Below are positions 24,089-32,195 of a stretch of 34,387 bases of DNA, piece after piece. The position numbers were made by a program, and so were the translations under genes. Within the stretch, counting starts at the first letter, position 1. Each line of letters starts with the position of its first letter. Under the pieces are notes generated by a model, which saw nothing but the letters and a program-made list of their open reading frames with translations, was not told the origin of the DNA and made no database searches. The stretch spans positions 1 to 34,387 of the forward strand of contig JACPHN010000100.1 of NCBI GenBank assembly GCA_016188575.1, read 5' to 3'. The stretch is from Candidatus Schekmanbacteria bacterium (GTDB lineage Bacteria; CSSED10-310; JACPHN01).

Positions 24089-26329
24089 GTGAGCACAGGG
24101 TTCTTCCGGTTGGACCGGGGGGGCGCCATCGTTCTTTGGGACGCCGGGGCGGCGGCGCTCACGGGCAAGGCGCCCGCGGAGGCTCTGGGCCGCCGCTGTT
24201 ACGATGTAGTGGCCGGCACGGGAACGTCCGCCTCGGGGGGCTGCGGGCCGCGCTGTCCCTTGCTTCGCGTTCTCGAGGGAACGAAGATCTGTGCCGAGTC
24301 GGCGTTGCGGCTGCATCGAGCACCCGCTCCTGGGACCGCCGTGACCTGCCGGTTGACGGCGCTGCCAGGACCACTCGGCGGCGCGCTCGGCCACCTCAGC
24401 GCCGCCGCCGCCCTGCCGCCGCCAGCGCACGACCTCGCAGCCATTGCCACTCTCGGCGCACGCCTGCGCGGCATGCCGTTCCAGGCAGCGATCGACGCGA
24501 CTCTCGAGCTTCTTCGCGCCGCCACCGGGGCAGAGGTCGCCGAAGCCTTCCTGGCGAGCCCCGATCGCAGCCGTCTGGTGCTGACGAGTCAGCACGGCGG
24601 CTTTCAGCGTGCCTTTCGGCAGGTTCTGACCTTCGAGTCGGGAGATGGTATTCCAGGAAGGGTGCTCGCGGACGGCACGCCCTGCGTGGCGAGCCCCCTT
24701 GGCCCCGACCGGCGATTCATTCGGTCTCTCGTCAAAGATGCGGGATTCGCCTCCTACCTGTGCGTGCCGATCGCCTCGAGTCGTGGTGTCGGCGGTGCCA
24801 TTGGACTGGCGCTCCGCAGTGGCGCCGCCGACCTCGACCGCATCCGGGAAATCCTCTCATGGGTGAGTAGCCCCCTGTCCATGGCCCTGGAGATCGAGCT
24901 GCGCCGCATGCAGGCGGCGGTCACCGCTAGCGAGGGGAAGCTGGCGGGGCTGGAGGAGGTGGCCGGAGAGGCGCTCGGGGAGCTCGTGACGCTGTCTGGG
25001 GCTCAGGGCGGCGGCATGGTGGTGCTTGATCCCTGGAGCACGCGGGTGGCGATCCGCCTGGCGCTGGGGCTGGCGCCGCAGCGGCCGTGTCCGGCGCTCG
25101 CGGCCGACGGGGGCACCCGGGCCTGCCCTGTGGTCGCTACGGGGCGAGAGGTCTGGCGTGCCGGACCGCGCAGCGACTGGCCTGCGGCCTGTCGAGGGGC
25201 GGCGCGCACGGGCGCCGTTGCGTACTGCGTCCCGATTCCGGCGGCGACCGGCGTTACCGGAGTCTGCCAGCTCTACTTCTCCCATGGCGGTCGGGCCGCC
25301 GCCACGGGACGTCTGGTCCTGGCCAGCGAGCTCGCCGTCGCCGCTGGGCGGGTTCTGCATCGGGCATGGCGAAACGTAGAGGAGCGCCGGCGCCTGGACG
25401 ACATGATTGCGAAGCTGGTCCGCGAGACCCGCGTGGACGTGAGCAGCGCGATGCGCTCGGAGACTCGATCCGCCAACACGTCCCGAACCGGCGGCGCGAT
25501 CGGGGAAGGCGTTCGCGACCCTGGCAACGGGCCGCGGGCGGTCTCGGTCCTGTGCCTGGGGCCTTTCGAGGTGCGCGTGGATGGCGAGCTCGTTGCGCTT
25601 GCGGCCTTGCGGCGGAGACGCGCGCTGACGCTGCTCAAAATCCTGGTAACGCGAGCGGACCGAACCGTTCCGCGCGAAGAGCTGATCGAGTACTTGTGGC
25701 CGGAGCGGAGCACAAGGGGTTGTACTGGGCAGCTCCAGGTGCTCATCCACGATCTCCGCCGCCTCCTCGACCCCGGCGTCGAAGCGGCGCAGGCGTTTGG
25801 ACCGGCCCGGCGCTCCGGGATCATCCGGACTCACGCCGACTCCTATCGCCTGGCACTCGCGACCGGAGTCTCGATCGACGCGGTGGACTTCGAGCGCTTG
25901 CTGCGGGCGGGACGGAGTCACAGCCTGGACAACGACATCGAGGCGGCAATAGCGGCCATGGAGGCGGCGGTATCCCGCTACCGGGGAGACTTCATGGTCG
26001 AGGAGGCGTACGCCGAGTGGTGCGCGGGGGAACGAGATCGGCTGCGCGAGATGCTGCTCAGGGCGCTGGCAGGTCTGGCGGACCTGCACGGTGGCCTCGG
26101 CAACTGGGCCCGCGCGAGCGCGGTGCTCGGCCGGGCACTCGAGATCGATCCTACGCGCGAGCCGCTGCATCGCGCGGCGATGCACGCACTCTGGGCCAAC
26201 GGTCACCGGGACGAGGCGCTCCGCCAGTATCGCGCCTGCTGCGAGGCGTTGGCCAGGCTGCTTGGGGTGGAGCCGGTCCCGGAAACCCACGCGCTGGCTG
26301 ATCTCATTCGCGCTCGACCGCGCCCATGA
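24089..26329 (+). CDS. PAS-GAF-SARP transcriptional regulator
   Basis: This is a multidomain regulator of about 746 aa. An N-terminal PAS domain (first ~100 residues, TGFFRLDRGGAIVLWD) carries a Cys-rich CGPRCPLL motif. Two GAF-like domains follow (about 120-260 and 275-425), the first with VPIASSRGVGGAIGLAL. After a linker comes a SARP-type winged helix (about 485-580) with VSVLCLGPFEVRVDGE, RRRALTLLKILV and REELIEYLWPE. A BTAD/TPR domain (about 590-735) has VDFERLLRAG, YRGDFMVEE and the usual C-terminal helical repeats. It should sense a small molecule or redox state and bind DNA directly. GTG 24089 is chosen for AGGCGG at 24075; an in-frame GTG at 24059 would add 10 residues. It lies upstream of the cupredoxin/kinase operon on the same strand and could regulate it. 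Confidence 0.88.
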   Translation: MSTGFFRLDRGGAIVLWDAGAAALTGKAPAEALGRRCYDVVAGTGTSASGGCGPRCPLLRVLEGTKICAESALRLHRAPAPGTAVTCRLTALPGPLGGALGHLSAAAALPPPAHDLAAIATLGARLRGMPFQAAIDATLELLRAATGAEVAEAFLASPDRSRLVLTSQHGGFQRAFRQVLTFESGDGIPGRVLADGTPCVASPLGPDRRFIRSLVKDAGFASYLCVPIASSRGVGGAIGLALRSGAADLDRIREILSWVSSPLSMALEIELRRMQAAVTASEGKLAGLEEVAGEALGELVTLSGAQGGGMVVLDPWSTRVAIRLALGLAPQRPCPALAADGGTRACPVVATGREVWRAGPRSDWPAACRGAARTGAVAYCVPIPAATGVTGVCQLYFSHGGRAAATGRLVLASELAVAAGRVLHRAWRNVEERRRLDDMIAKLVRETRVDVSSAMRSETRSANTSRTGGAIGEGVRDPGNGPRAVSVLCLGPFEVRVDGELVALAALRRRRALTLLKILVTRADRTVPREELIEYLWPERSTRGCTGQLQVLIHDLRRLLDPGVEAAQAFGPARRSGIIRTHADSYRLALATGVSIDAVDFERLLRAGRSHSLDNDIEAAIAAMEAAVSRYRGDFMVEEAYAEWCAGERDRLREMLLRALAGLADLHGGLGNWARASAVLGRALEIDPTREPLHRAAMHALWANGHRDEALRQYRACCEALARLLGVEPVPETHALADLIRARPRP

Positions 26330-26516
26330 GGGGTGCTTCCGTGTGCTTCCTCCGCACGCGCCACCCAGCGGAACTGACATGCGGCGCGGAGCCCCCTGTC
26401 GGTCGGGTTGCGCGGTCTTCGGTAAGCCGCGTGGAAGCGGCGCTCGTTACAATAGGTGAGATTGGGGCTTCGCCCTTGACGAGCTGACAGGAGCCCGGCC
26501 CCGAGGTGGTGACAAC

Positions 26517-27611
26517 ATGGCGAGCTGCCGACTGACAACGCCCGTTCGCAGGCAAGACGATGCGGTCCGCGATGGACAGGCGCGGCCGAGGGCCGTTCCT
26601 CAGGCCCGCCTGCTGCGCGGACTCGCCCTTGCTGCCGTGTTGGCGGTCACGGTGTCGGCGGTCACCGTGTCGGGAGTCTCATGCCGCAGTGCGCGGCCTC
26701 GCGAACCCCCGGATGCTCTCCGCGCCCCGCTGGAGCGGGCGACGTCCGCTGCGGCACCATCTCCTACAGCAACGCCGACGCCGGCGCCCGAGGCGACCTT
26801 CACCTCCGTGGTGGTTCCCAGCTCGCCAACCGTGCCCTGGCCGTCTCCATCGCCAATCGCCGCGGAGCCGACGCTGACGAGGAGCCCACAGCCAGTCAAG
26901 ACGCGCACCATGCCCGCGGGCTTGCGCCCCGGTGCGCCGTCAACACCGCGGCCCGATACCTCCACGGCAGTGGTGCCAACGCCTACCGGCGCGCCTTCTA
27001 CGGGCCGGATCGAGGTCCGGGTGCGCGTCTCCACCGCCGGCAAGCCAGGGCCGGGCGCAAACACGGCCGTGTGGCTACCCGAGATCCGGAGCCCTGGGGC
27101 ACCACGCGGGGCGGCCGCGAAGGTCGCGCAAAGCAACAAGGAATTTTCGCCGCGCGTCTCGATTGTGCGCGCCGGCAGCGAGGTCGCCTTTCCAAACCTC
27201 GACCGCATCTTCCACAACGTTTTTAGCTTGTCGCCGACCAAATCGTTCGACCTCGGCCTGTACAGAAACGGGGCATCGAAATCCGTGGCTTTCGACAAGC
27301 CTGGCCTGGTCCATGTCTTCTGCAACATCCACTCCCACATGATTGCCTACCTCCTCGTTGTGGATTCGGATATCTACGGTATCACAGATCAAGCCGGCAA
27401 CATCACGCTCGAGCGCGTACCCGCCGGAATGCAAACGGTCTCCGGATGGAGCGCCGAGGGGGAAGAATGGTCGCGCTCGGTCGTGGTCAAGGCCGCCGGC
27501 ACGGCGGAGCTCGAGGTGACACTGGACGCGACCGGGCATCGCGAGACGCCTCACAAGAACAAGTATGGAAAGGACTATCCGCCTCCCGATGACGAGCAGG
27601 ACAGATACTAG
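26517..27611 (+). CDS. Exported amicyanin-like cupredoxin protein
   Basis: This 364-aa protein has a hydrophobic export segment (about 33-55) ending at Cys56, possibly a lipoprotein signal though the box is weak. A Pro/Thr/Ser-rich linker (about 57-165) leads to a cupredoxin-like domain (about 166-295). Type-1 copper ligands are visible: His233 in FHNVFS, then Cys269-N-I-His272-S-H-Met275. The C-x2-H-x2-M spacing is that of amicyanin. The C-terminal part has a carboxypeptidase-regulatory-like beta module (GNITLERVPAGMQTVSGW) and a charged tail. It resembles proteins often labelled methylamine utilisation protein, though no methylamine dehydrogenase gene is nearby. It starts the operon with two kinases; the next gene overlaps it by 23 bp. 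A -10-like TACAAT lies at 26448-26453. Confidence 0.82.
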   Translation: MASCRLTTPVRRQDDAVRDGQARPRAVPQARLLRGLALAAVLAVTVSAVTVSGVSCRSARPREPPDALRAPLERATSAAAPSPTATPTPAPEATFTSVVVPSSPTVPWPSPSPIAAEPTLTRSPQPVKTRTMPAGLRPGAPSTPRPDTSTAVVPTPTGAPSTGRIEVRVRVSTAGKPGPGANTAVWLPEIRSPGAPRGAAAKVAQSNKEFSPRVSIVRAGSEVAFPNLDRIFHNVFSLSPTKSFDLGLYRNGASKSVAFDKPGLVHVFCNIHSHMIAYLLVVDSDIYGITDQAGNITLERVPAGMQTVSGWSAEGEEWSRSVVVKAAGTAELEVTLDATGHRETPHKNKYGKDYPPPDDEQDRY

Positions 27612-29811
27612 CAGTGTCGCGCTCGGCGCGACGGTGGCGCTCGCCCCCTCACCCGCGGGCCTCGCCGCACCGCCACCTGCCGAAACGGCCGCGGTGCCGC
27701 CGGCGCGTTCTCCGGGGTTGGCGGTTCAGTTCTGTGCCGCAGCGGTCCTGCTCCTGCTCGCGACGATTGCTGCTGTGCTCGGTCTGGCGAGCTGGCAGAC
27801 GAACCGAATCGCGGAGGACGCAATCCGTGCGTCGCTGCGCAAGGTTCCGCCGGTAGTCGACACGTACCGCTCCGACCTGGGGCTGCGCCGGCTCGATCAG
27901 GTGCGATCGGTGGCCGAAGCGCCGGGGACCAAGTCGTTGTTTGCGGGCGAGGTGAACGTGGCGACCCGGTACGACTTCGCGCGCGACACTGCCGCGCTGC
28001 TTGCGGCGAGCACGGTCTTCCTGTTCAATCAGGAGGGAGACCTGCTCGCCAGGAGCGATCGACCCGAAGGCGAGGGAGTGGGGAAATCGTTCCGGGGGGC
28101 CAGGTGGGTGGTCGAACCGCTGGAGACAGCGGCAGGAGCGACCGCCATGATCCGAGAGGAAGACCGTCTTTCGCTGACGGCGTCCGCGCCCGTTGTCGTG
28201 GGCAGCGGGGACGGCGCCGCGGTGATCGGCGGCCTCGCCGCGACCTTCGCGCTGGACGAGGACGAGGCGAGGACGATCCGGGATCTGACGGGAGGAGAAG
28301 TCGGCTTTCTCATTGACATGGCGAAACGCGGCGAGTCGCCGCAGGTTGCCTTCGGGGTGGGCACGAAGGCGTTCGCCGCCGCCGAGCTGGTGCCGCGCCT
28401 CCTCGCGGTGCCTGGGGGTTTGAGCACCCTGTTCGGCAGCGTCGAGGTGCTCGGCCCGGTCGACATCGAGGCACAGGGCGATGTCAGGATCGTAGTGGCG
28501 CTACCGATCACGAGTGCTGCGGGGGAAACCCTCGGCGCGGTCGTCGTGGCGCGCTCCAGGGCGCAGGAGGCTGTTGCATTCCGCAGTATTCGTAAGGCGC
28601 TGCTGTTAATCGGCGGACTGCTGCTCCTCGTAGCATTTCCCGCGGCGGCAGCAATGGGCCACCGGATCGCCTCACCGCTACGCGAGCTGGCCGTCTCCGC
28701 TGAGGCCATTCGCGAAGGCCGCCTGGACATCGCGCTTCCGGACGGTGGCCGGGGCGAGGTCGGTGTTCTCGCCCGTGCCTTCGCCGCTCTGGTCGCGGAC
28801 CTGAGAGAGAGAAACTCGCTCGAGAAGCTGCTGCTTGATCTCGAGGCACAGCGAGCGGACGGGCAAGCGAAGACGGCGCCGGTGCGCGACTGCGGAGTCG
28901 CTGTCGAGCGGCTCGCGGCCGGCGAGGTGCTCGCCGATCGGTACGAGATCATCGCCATGCTCGGGCGCGGTGGCATGGCCGCCGTTTACCGGGCTCACGA
29001 TCGCGAGCTCGAGGAGGACGTGGCCCTCAAGGTTCTGCTGCCCGATCGCTTTGCCGGTGCCTCCGGTCTCACCGAGGGGGTCGAACGGCTCAAGCAGGAA
29101 ATCCGGCTCGCCCGCCGGATCAGCCACCCGAATGTGGTGCGCGTCCATGACGTGGGGGAGGCGCGGGGAAGCCGGTTCATCTCGATGGAATGCGTGCCCG
29201 GCCAGACCCTCACCCAAATCCTCTCGCGCCAGCGCCTCCTCGCGGGCGAGCCGGGGCTGCAGGTCATCAAACAGCTCTGCCGTGGTCTCGGTGCCGTCCA
29301 CGCTCAGGGGATCGTCCATCGCGACGTCAAACCGCAGAACGTGATGGTCCTGCCGAATGGGGCGGTAAAGCTGATGGACTTCGGCATTTCGCGGCTCCAG
29401 GCGCCCCAGCGCTCGGGGACGGGCGAGCTGATAATCTCGGGCACGCCCGCCTACATGAGCCCCGAACAGGTGGAGGGACGGCGGGATCTCGACGCGCGCA
29501 GCGACATCTACTCGCTCGGGATCGTCATGTTCGAAGTGTTTACGGGCAGCGTGCCATTCGCGGCCCCCATCGCGATGGCGGTCCTTCACGCGCACCTTTC
29601 GGCGTCACCGCCCCGTCCGCGCGACCGCAATCCGAACCTGTCGGCGGAGCTCGAGGAGCTCATGTTGCAGTGTGTGGCAAAGGCCCCCGAGAACCGACCC
29701 CAGAGCGTCCGGCTGCTCGAGCGGCGGCTGCGCGATCTGCCGGCGGCCCTGCCCGTCGCCATGCCGCGCCCTGGACCGCCGCATCCCCTGGCCGCGCCGG
29801 CGAGACACTAA
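27589..29811 (+). CDS. Transmembrane sensor Ser/Thr protein kinase
   Basis: This receptor-like kinase of about 740 aa starts with a Pro/Ala-rich cytoplasmic tail. TM1 is LLLLATIAAVLGLA. A periplasmic double-Cache/CHASE-like sensor of about 260 residues follows (FLFNQEGDLLARSD, LPITSAAGETLGAVVVARS). TM2 (LLLIGGLLLLVAFPAAAA), a HAMP linker (ASPLRELAVSAEAIREGRLD) and a C-terminal Hanks-type kinase complete it. Kinase motifs are LGRGGMAAVYRA, VALKVLL, HRDVKPQN, DFGIS and GTPAYMSPEQ, so it should be active. Sensor-TM-HAMP coupled to a Ser/Thr kinase is unusual, since HAMP normally feeds histidine kinases or cyclases. ATG 27565 is an alternative start. It overlaps the cupredoxin gene and is followed 21 bp later by a second kinase. 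Confidence 0.88.
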   Translation: MTSRTDTSSVALGATVALAPSPAGLAAPPPAETAAVPPARSPGLAVQFCAAAVLLLLATIAAVLGLASWQTNRIAEDAIRASLRKVPPVVDTYRSDLGLRRLDQVRSVAEAPGTKSLFAGEVNVATRYDFARDTAALLAASTVFLFNQEGDLLARSDRPEGEGVGKSFRGARWVVEPLETAAGATAMIREEDRLSLTASAPVVVGSGDGAAVIGGLAATFALDEDEARTIRDLTGGEVGFLIDMAKRGESPQVAFGVGTKAFAAAELVPRLLAVPGGLSTLFGSVEVLGPVDIEAQGDVRIVVALPITSAAGETLGAVVVARSRAQEAVAFRSIRKALLLIGGLLLLVAFPAAAAMGHRIASPLRELAVSAEAIREGRLDIALPDGGRGEVGVLARAFAALVADLRERNSLEKLLLDLEAQRADGQAKTAPVRDCGVAVERLAAGEVLADRYEIIAMLGRGGMAAVYRAHDRELEEDVALKVLLPDRFAGASGLTEGVERLKQEIRLARRISHPNVVRVHDVGEARGSRFISMECVPGQTLTQILSRQRLLAGEPGLQVIKQLCRGLGAVHAQGIVHRDVKPQNVMVLPNGAVKLMDFGISRLQAPQRSGTGELIISGTPAYMSPEQVEGRRDLDARSDIYSLGIVMFEVFTGSVPFAAPIAMAVLHAHLSASPPRPRDRNPNLSAELEELMLQCVAKAPENRPQSVRLLERRLRDLPAALPVAMPRPGPPHPLAAPARH

Positions 29812-29832
29812 CCGCATTCTGGAGGTGGCAGA

Positions 29833-30702
29833 ATGGAGACGCCAAGGCTCGCGGGCCCGCCCCCCCCACCCTCCTGCGCCGACCAGCCGCTGGCGAATCG
29901 CTACAGTCTAAGGCATGAGCTGGGCAGCGGCGCGAGTGGAACGGTATTCCTCGCGCGCGATCGGGTCGCGCGTAGAGACGTGGCCCTGAAGCTCATCCCG
30001 GACCAGGTCCTCGGCACAGACGGCGACCAGCCGCGCGGGCGCGCCTTGCGAGAGGCCCGGGTGCTGGCGCGTTTGCACCACCCCGGAATTCCCCGGCTCT
30101 ACGAGATCGGGGAGTTTCCCGGCGGCCTGTTCATCGCCATGGAGCTCATCGAGGGAACGCGACTCGATGCGCTGATCGGCGAGCGGACGCCACTTCCGGA
30201 AGCGATGGCGGTGCACCTGGCGCGGCAGGCGCTCGCCGCGCTTGGCCACGTCCATGCGGCAGGCGCGCTGCACCGAGACTTGAAACCCGAAAACTTCATT
30301 CTCGGGCGAGAAGACCGTGTCTACCTCATCGACTTCGGGTTCGCCACGCACGCCGGGGCGATGCCGCTGACGATGGAAGGGCAGACCCTGGGGACGGTCG
30401 CCTACATGGCGCCGGAGCAGCTTCGCTGTGAGGTGAGCCCGGCGAGCGACCTGTACAGCGTCGGCATGATCCTCCATGAGCTCCTCACCGGCGCTCTCCC
30501 CTGGCGCGGATGTCGGACCGAGAATGAGCTTGCGCTCGCGATCATGCTTCGCTTCGGAGATGCTCTGCCCGCGCCCTCGAGAGCTGTGTCGCCCGGCCTT
30601 TGGGAGGTGGTCAAGAAGGCGTGCGCCGCTGAACCCGAGGAGCGGTACGCCACCGCCGAGAGTTTCGGGGAGGCCCTTCGCGCGGTTGCCGAGAAGTCGT
30701 AA
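29833..30702 (+). CDS. Soluble Ser/Thr protein kinase
   Basis: This 289-aa protein is a stand-alone Hanks-type kinase domain with a short Pro-rich N-terminus. All catalytic elements are intact: glycine loop GSGASG (31-36), Lys53 in VALKLI, Glu74, HRDLKPEN (147-154), DFG (167-169) and APE (193-195). No membrane segment or extra sensor is present, so it is cytoplasmic. GGAGGTGG sits just upstream of the ATG. It lies between the receptor kinase and the TPR protein in a tight operon, so it may be a downstream kinase in a cascade or may share substrates with the receptor. The two kinase domains are only moderately similar, so this is not a recent duplication. Confidence 0.92.
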   Translation: METPRLAGPPPPPSCADQPLANRYSLRHELGSGASGTVFLARDRVARRDVALKLIPDQVLGTDGDQPRGRALREARVLARLHHPGIPRLYEIGEFPGGLFIAMELIEGTRLDALIGERTPLPEAMAVHLARQALAALGHVHAAGALHRDLKPENFILGREDRVYLIDFGFATHAGAMPLTMEGQTLGTVAYMAPEQLRCEVSPASDLYSVGMILHELLTGALPWRGCRTENELALAIMLRFGDALPAPSRAVSPGLWEVVKKACAAEPEERYATAESFGEALRAVAEKS

Positions 30703-30726
30703 CCGGCCGTTAGCTCGAGGAGCACG

Positions 30727-32160
30727 ATGAACCCGCTGTCGACACCGGATACCTGGATCGACGCCATCGGTCTGCCAGCGTTCAATGATCTCCGCCGGTG
30801 CGATGAGCTCCTCGCGGACGACGCACGCCGGCGGCTGCGCGCCGCGCTCGGCACCTGGATGCCCGAGATCGGTATTCCGGTGCCCAAGCCCTATCAGCCG
30901 CTGAACCCTACGGAATACCGTCCGGAGCTGTCCGGGGGTCAGTCCATCGCGGAGCTGCACCCCAAGAGCAGCATGTTGCTCGCCGCGCCACGCCAGGGGC
31001 GCCCGCAAGCGGTGCTGCTGGGTAGGCTGTTTCATCGGCTGAGCGCCTCCGCGATCGGAGCGGCGGCCCTGAACCCGGTTACCGAGGATGCCGCGCTCTT
31101 CGGCCAGCTCTGCTGGTACCTGTACCGCATGGAAGCGGTCTTTACCGACTTGTTCGAGTGGGAGAGCGCGCTGGCCTCGCGCCGCCTCGCGGCACTGCAG
31201 CCGGCGCTCGCGCGCGAGGGCAGGCGGCCGCAAGCACCGGGCGTTGATGTACCGCGGCCTGGGAAGCTCGGCATCTCCGACCCGGGCGAGGTTGGGCGCC
31301 GAGTCGAGGCCTTGCTGGCCGCCATGGATTCGCCCGCAGAGCAAGGTCTCGCCTACCTGCTCACGGTCGAAGATCGCGGCGAGCTGGCGCCGGCCATGCA
31401 CCTGCTGCTGGCGAAACCGGCGTTCCTCGGGCGCGGTCGCCCCCCTGTCAGCTCGCGGAGCGGGGTCGCAGCCTGGTTGTCGCACGCGGTGCGAAATGCG
31501 ATGGGAAGGTCCGCCGGGGCGCTTGGCCTGGCACTCAAGTACGGCTGGACGATCGCGGCCGCGCCGGAAGAGCTCGCCGCCAGCCGCGAGACTGATCAGC
31601 CCGGTCAACCATCAACGACGTCTGTGCCCGACCCGCGGGGCGACTCGCCGTCGCTGCTGGCCCTGGCGCACGCCGAGCTCTGTGGCCCGGAGCAGCTCGC
31701 TGCAGAACGCCTCCGGTTCTGCTCAGGGAACCGCTGCCCTCAGCGCCTGTGGGGCTACGAGGATGGAGAGCTCATGAGGTTCGCTCGCCGGGTGGCCCGG
31801 CTCACCTACGACGACATCGCCGGTGATGCGCTGGCCATCGCCGATGGCTTGCTCTGTCTGCGGCCGGACGAACCCTACTTCTGGCACGTCGCCGCCGCCG
31901 CCGCCGCGGCAGCAGGCGAGCCAGGGCGCGCGGTACGGCTCTACTGGGGCGCCGTCGAGCGTAATCCGCATGACCTGGCTTCGGCCAGCGCCCTGACCGA
32001 GCTATTTCTGCGACAGGGGATGCTCGACCCCGCGATCGCCTTGCTTGAGCGCCTATCGCAAGTCGCAGCGGGCAGCTTCCAGGGGCTGGACGTACGGCAT
32101 CAGGCTATCAATCGCACGCGCCTGCTGGCCGGCTTGCTGGTGACGCATCCCTGGCGATAG
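30727..32160 (+). CDS. Kinase-operon protein with C-terminal TPRs
   Basis: This 477-aa cytoplasmic protein has no signal peptide. The N-terminal ~330 residues are mostly helical and match no family I recognise; they include a repeated HR/ER-rich segment (LLGRLFHRLSASAIGAAAL, WYLYRMEAVFTDLFEWESAL). Residues about 350-450 form TPR-type repeats: DALAIADGLLCLRPDEPYFW, AGEPGRAVRLYWGAVERNPH and QGMLDPAIALLERL. A CSGNRC pair of cysteines lies near residues 334-339. Spacing of 24 bp after the soluble kinase and GAGGAG before the ATG place it in the same operon. It is probably a scaffold or kinase substrate; this is inferred from context only. Confidence 0.75.
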   Translation: MNPLSTPDTWIDAIGLPAFNDLRRCDELLADDARRRLRAALGTWMPEIGIPVPKPYQPLNPTEYRPELSGGQSIAELHPKSSMLLAAPRQGRPQAVLLGRLFHRLSASAIGAAALNPVTEDAALFGQLCWYLYRMEAVFTDLFEWESALASRRLAALQPALAREGRRPQAPGVDVPRPGKLGISDPGEVGRRVEALLAAMDSPAEQGLAYLLTVEDRGELAPAMHLLLAKPAFLGRGRPPVSSRSGVAAWLSHAVRNAMGRSAGALGLALKYGWTIAAAPEELAASRETDQPGQPSTTSVPDPRGDSPSLLALAHAELCGPEQLAAERLRFCSGNRCPQRLWGYEDGELMRFARRVARLTYDDIAGDALAIADGLLCLRPDEPYFWHVAAAAAAAAGEPGRAVRLYWGAVERNPHDLASASALTELFLRQGMLDPAIALLERLSQVAAGSFQGLDVRHQAINRTRLLAGLLVTHPWR

Positions 32161-32195
32161 GCAGGCGGCGCCACCCGCAGCGCCACCGAATTCCC

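Noticed and set aside
24857-26380. 507-codon minus-strand open frame
   Set aside because: It is antisense to the PAS-GAF-SARP gene; the translation is Arg/Pro/Gly-rich with no domain pattern.
26517-27611. Methylamine dehydrogenase (mau) cluster
   Set aside because: Only an amicyanin-like copper domain is present; no mauA/mauB-type subunits or maturation genes are in the window.
29908-31608. 566-codon minus-strand open frame
   Set aside because: It is antisense to the soluble kinase and TPR genes, whose motifs and ribosome sites are clear; long antisense frames are expected at this GC content.
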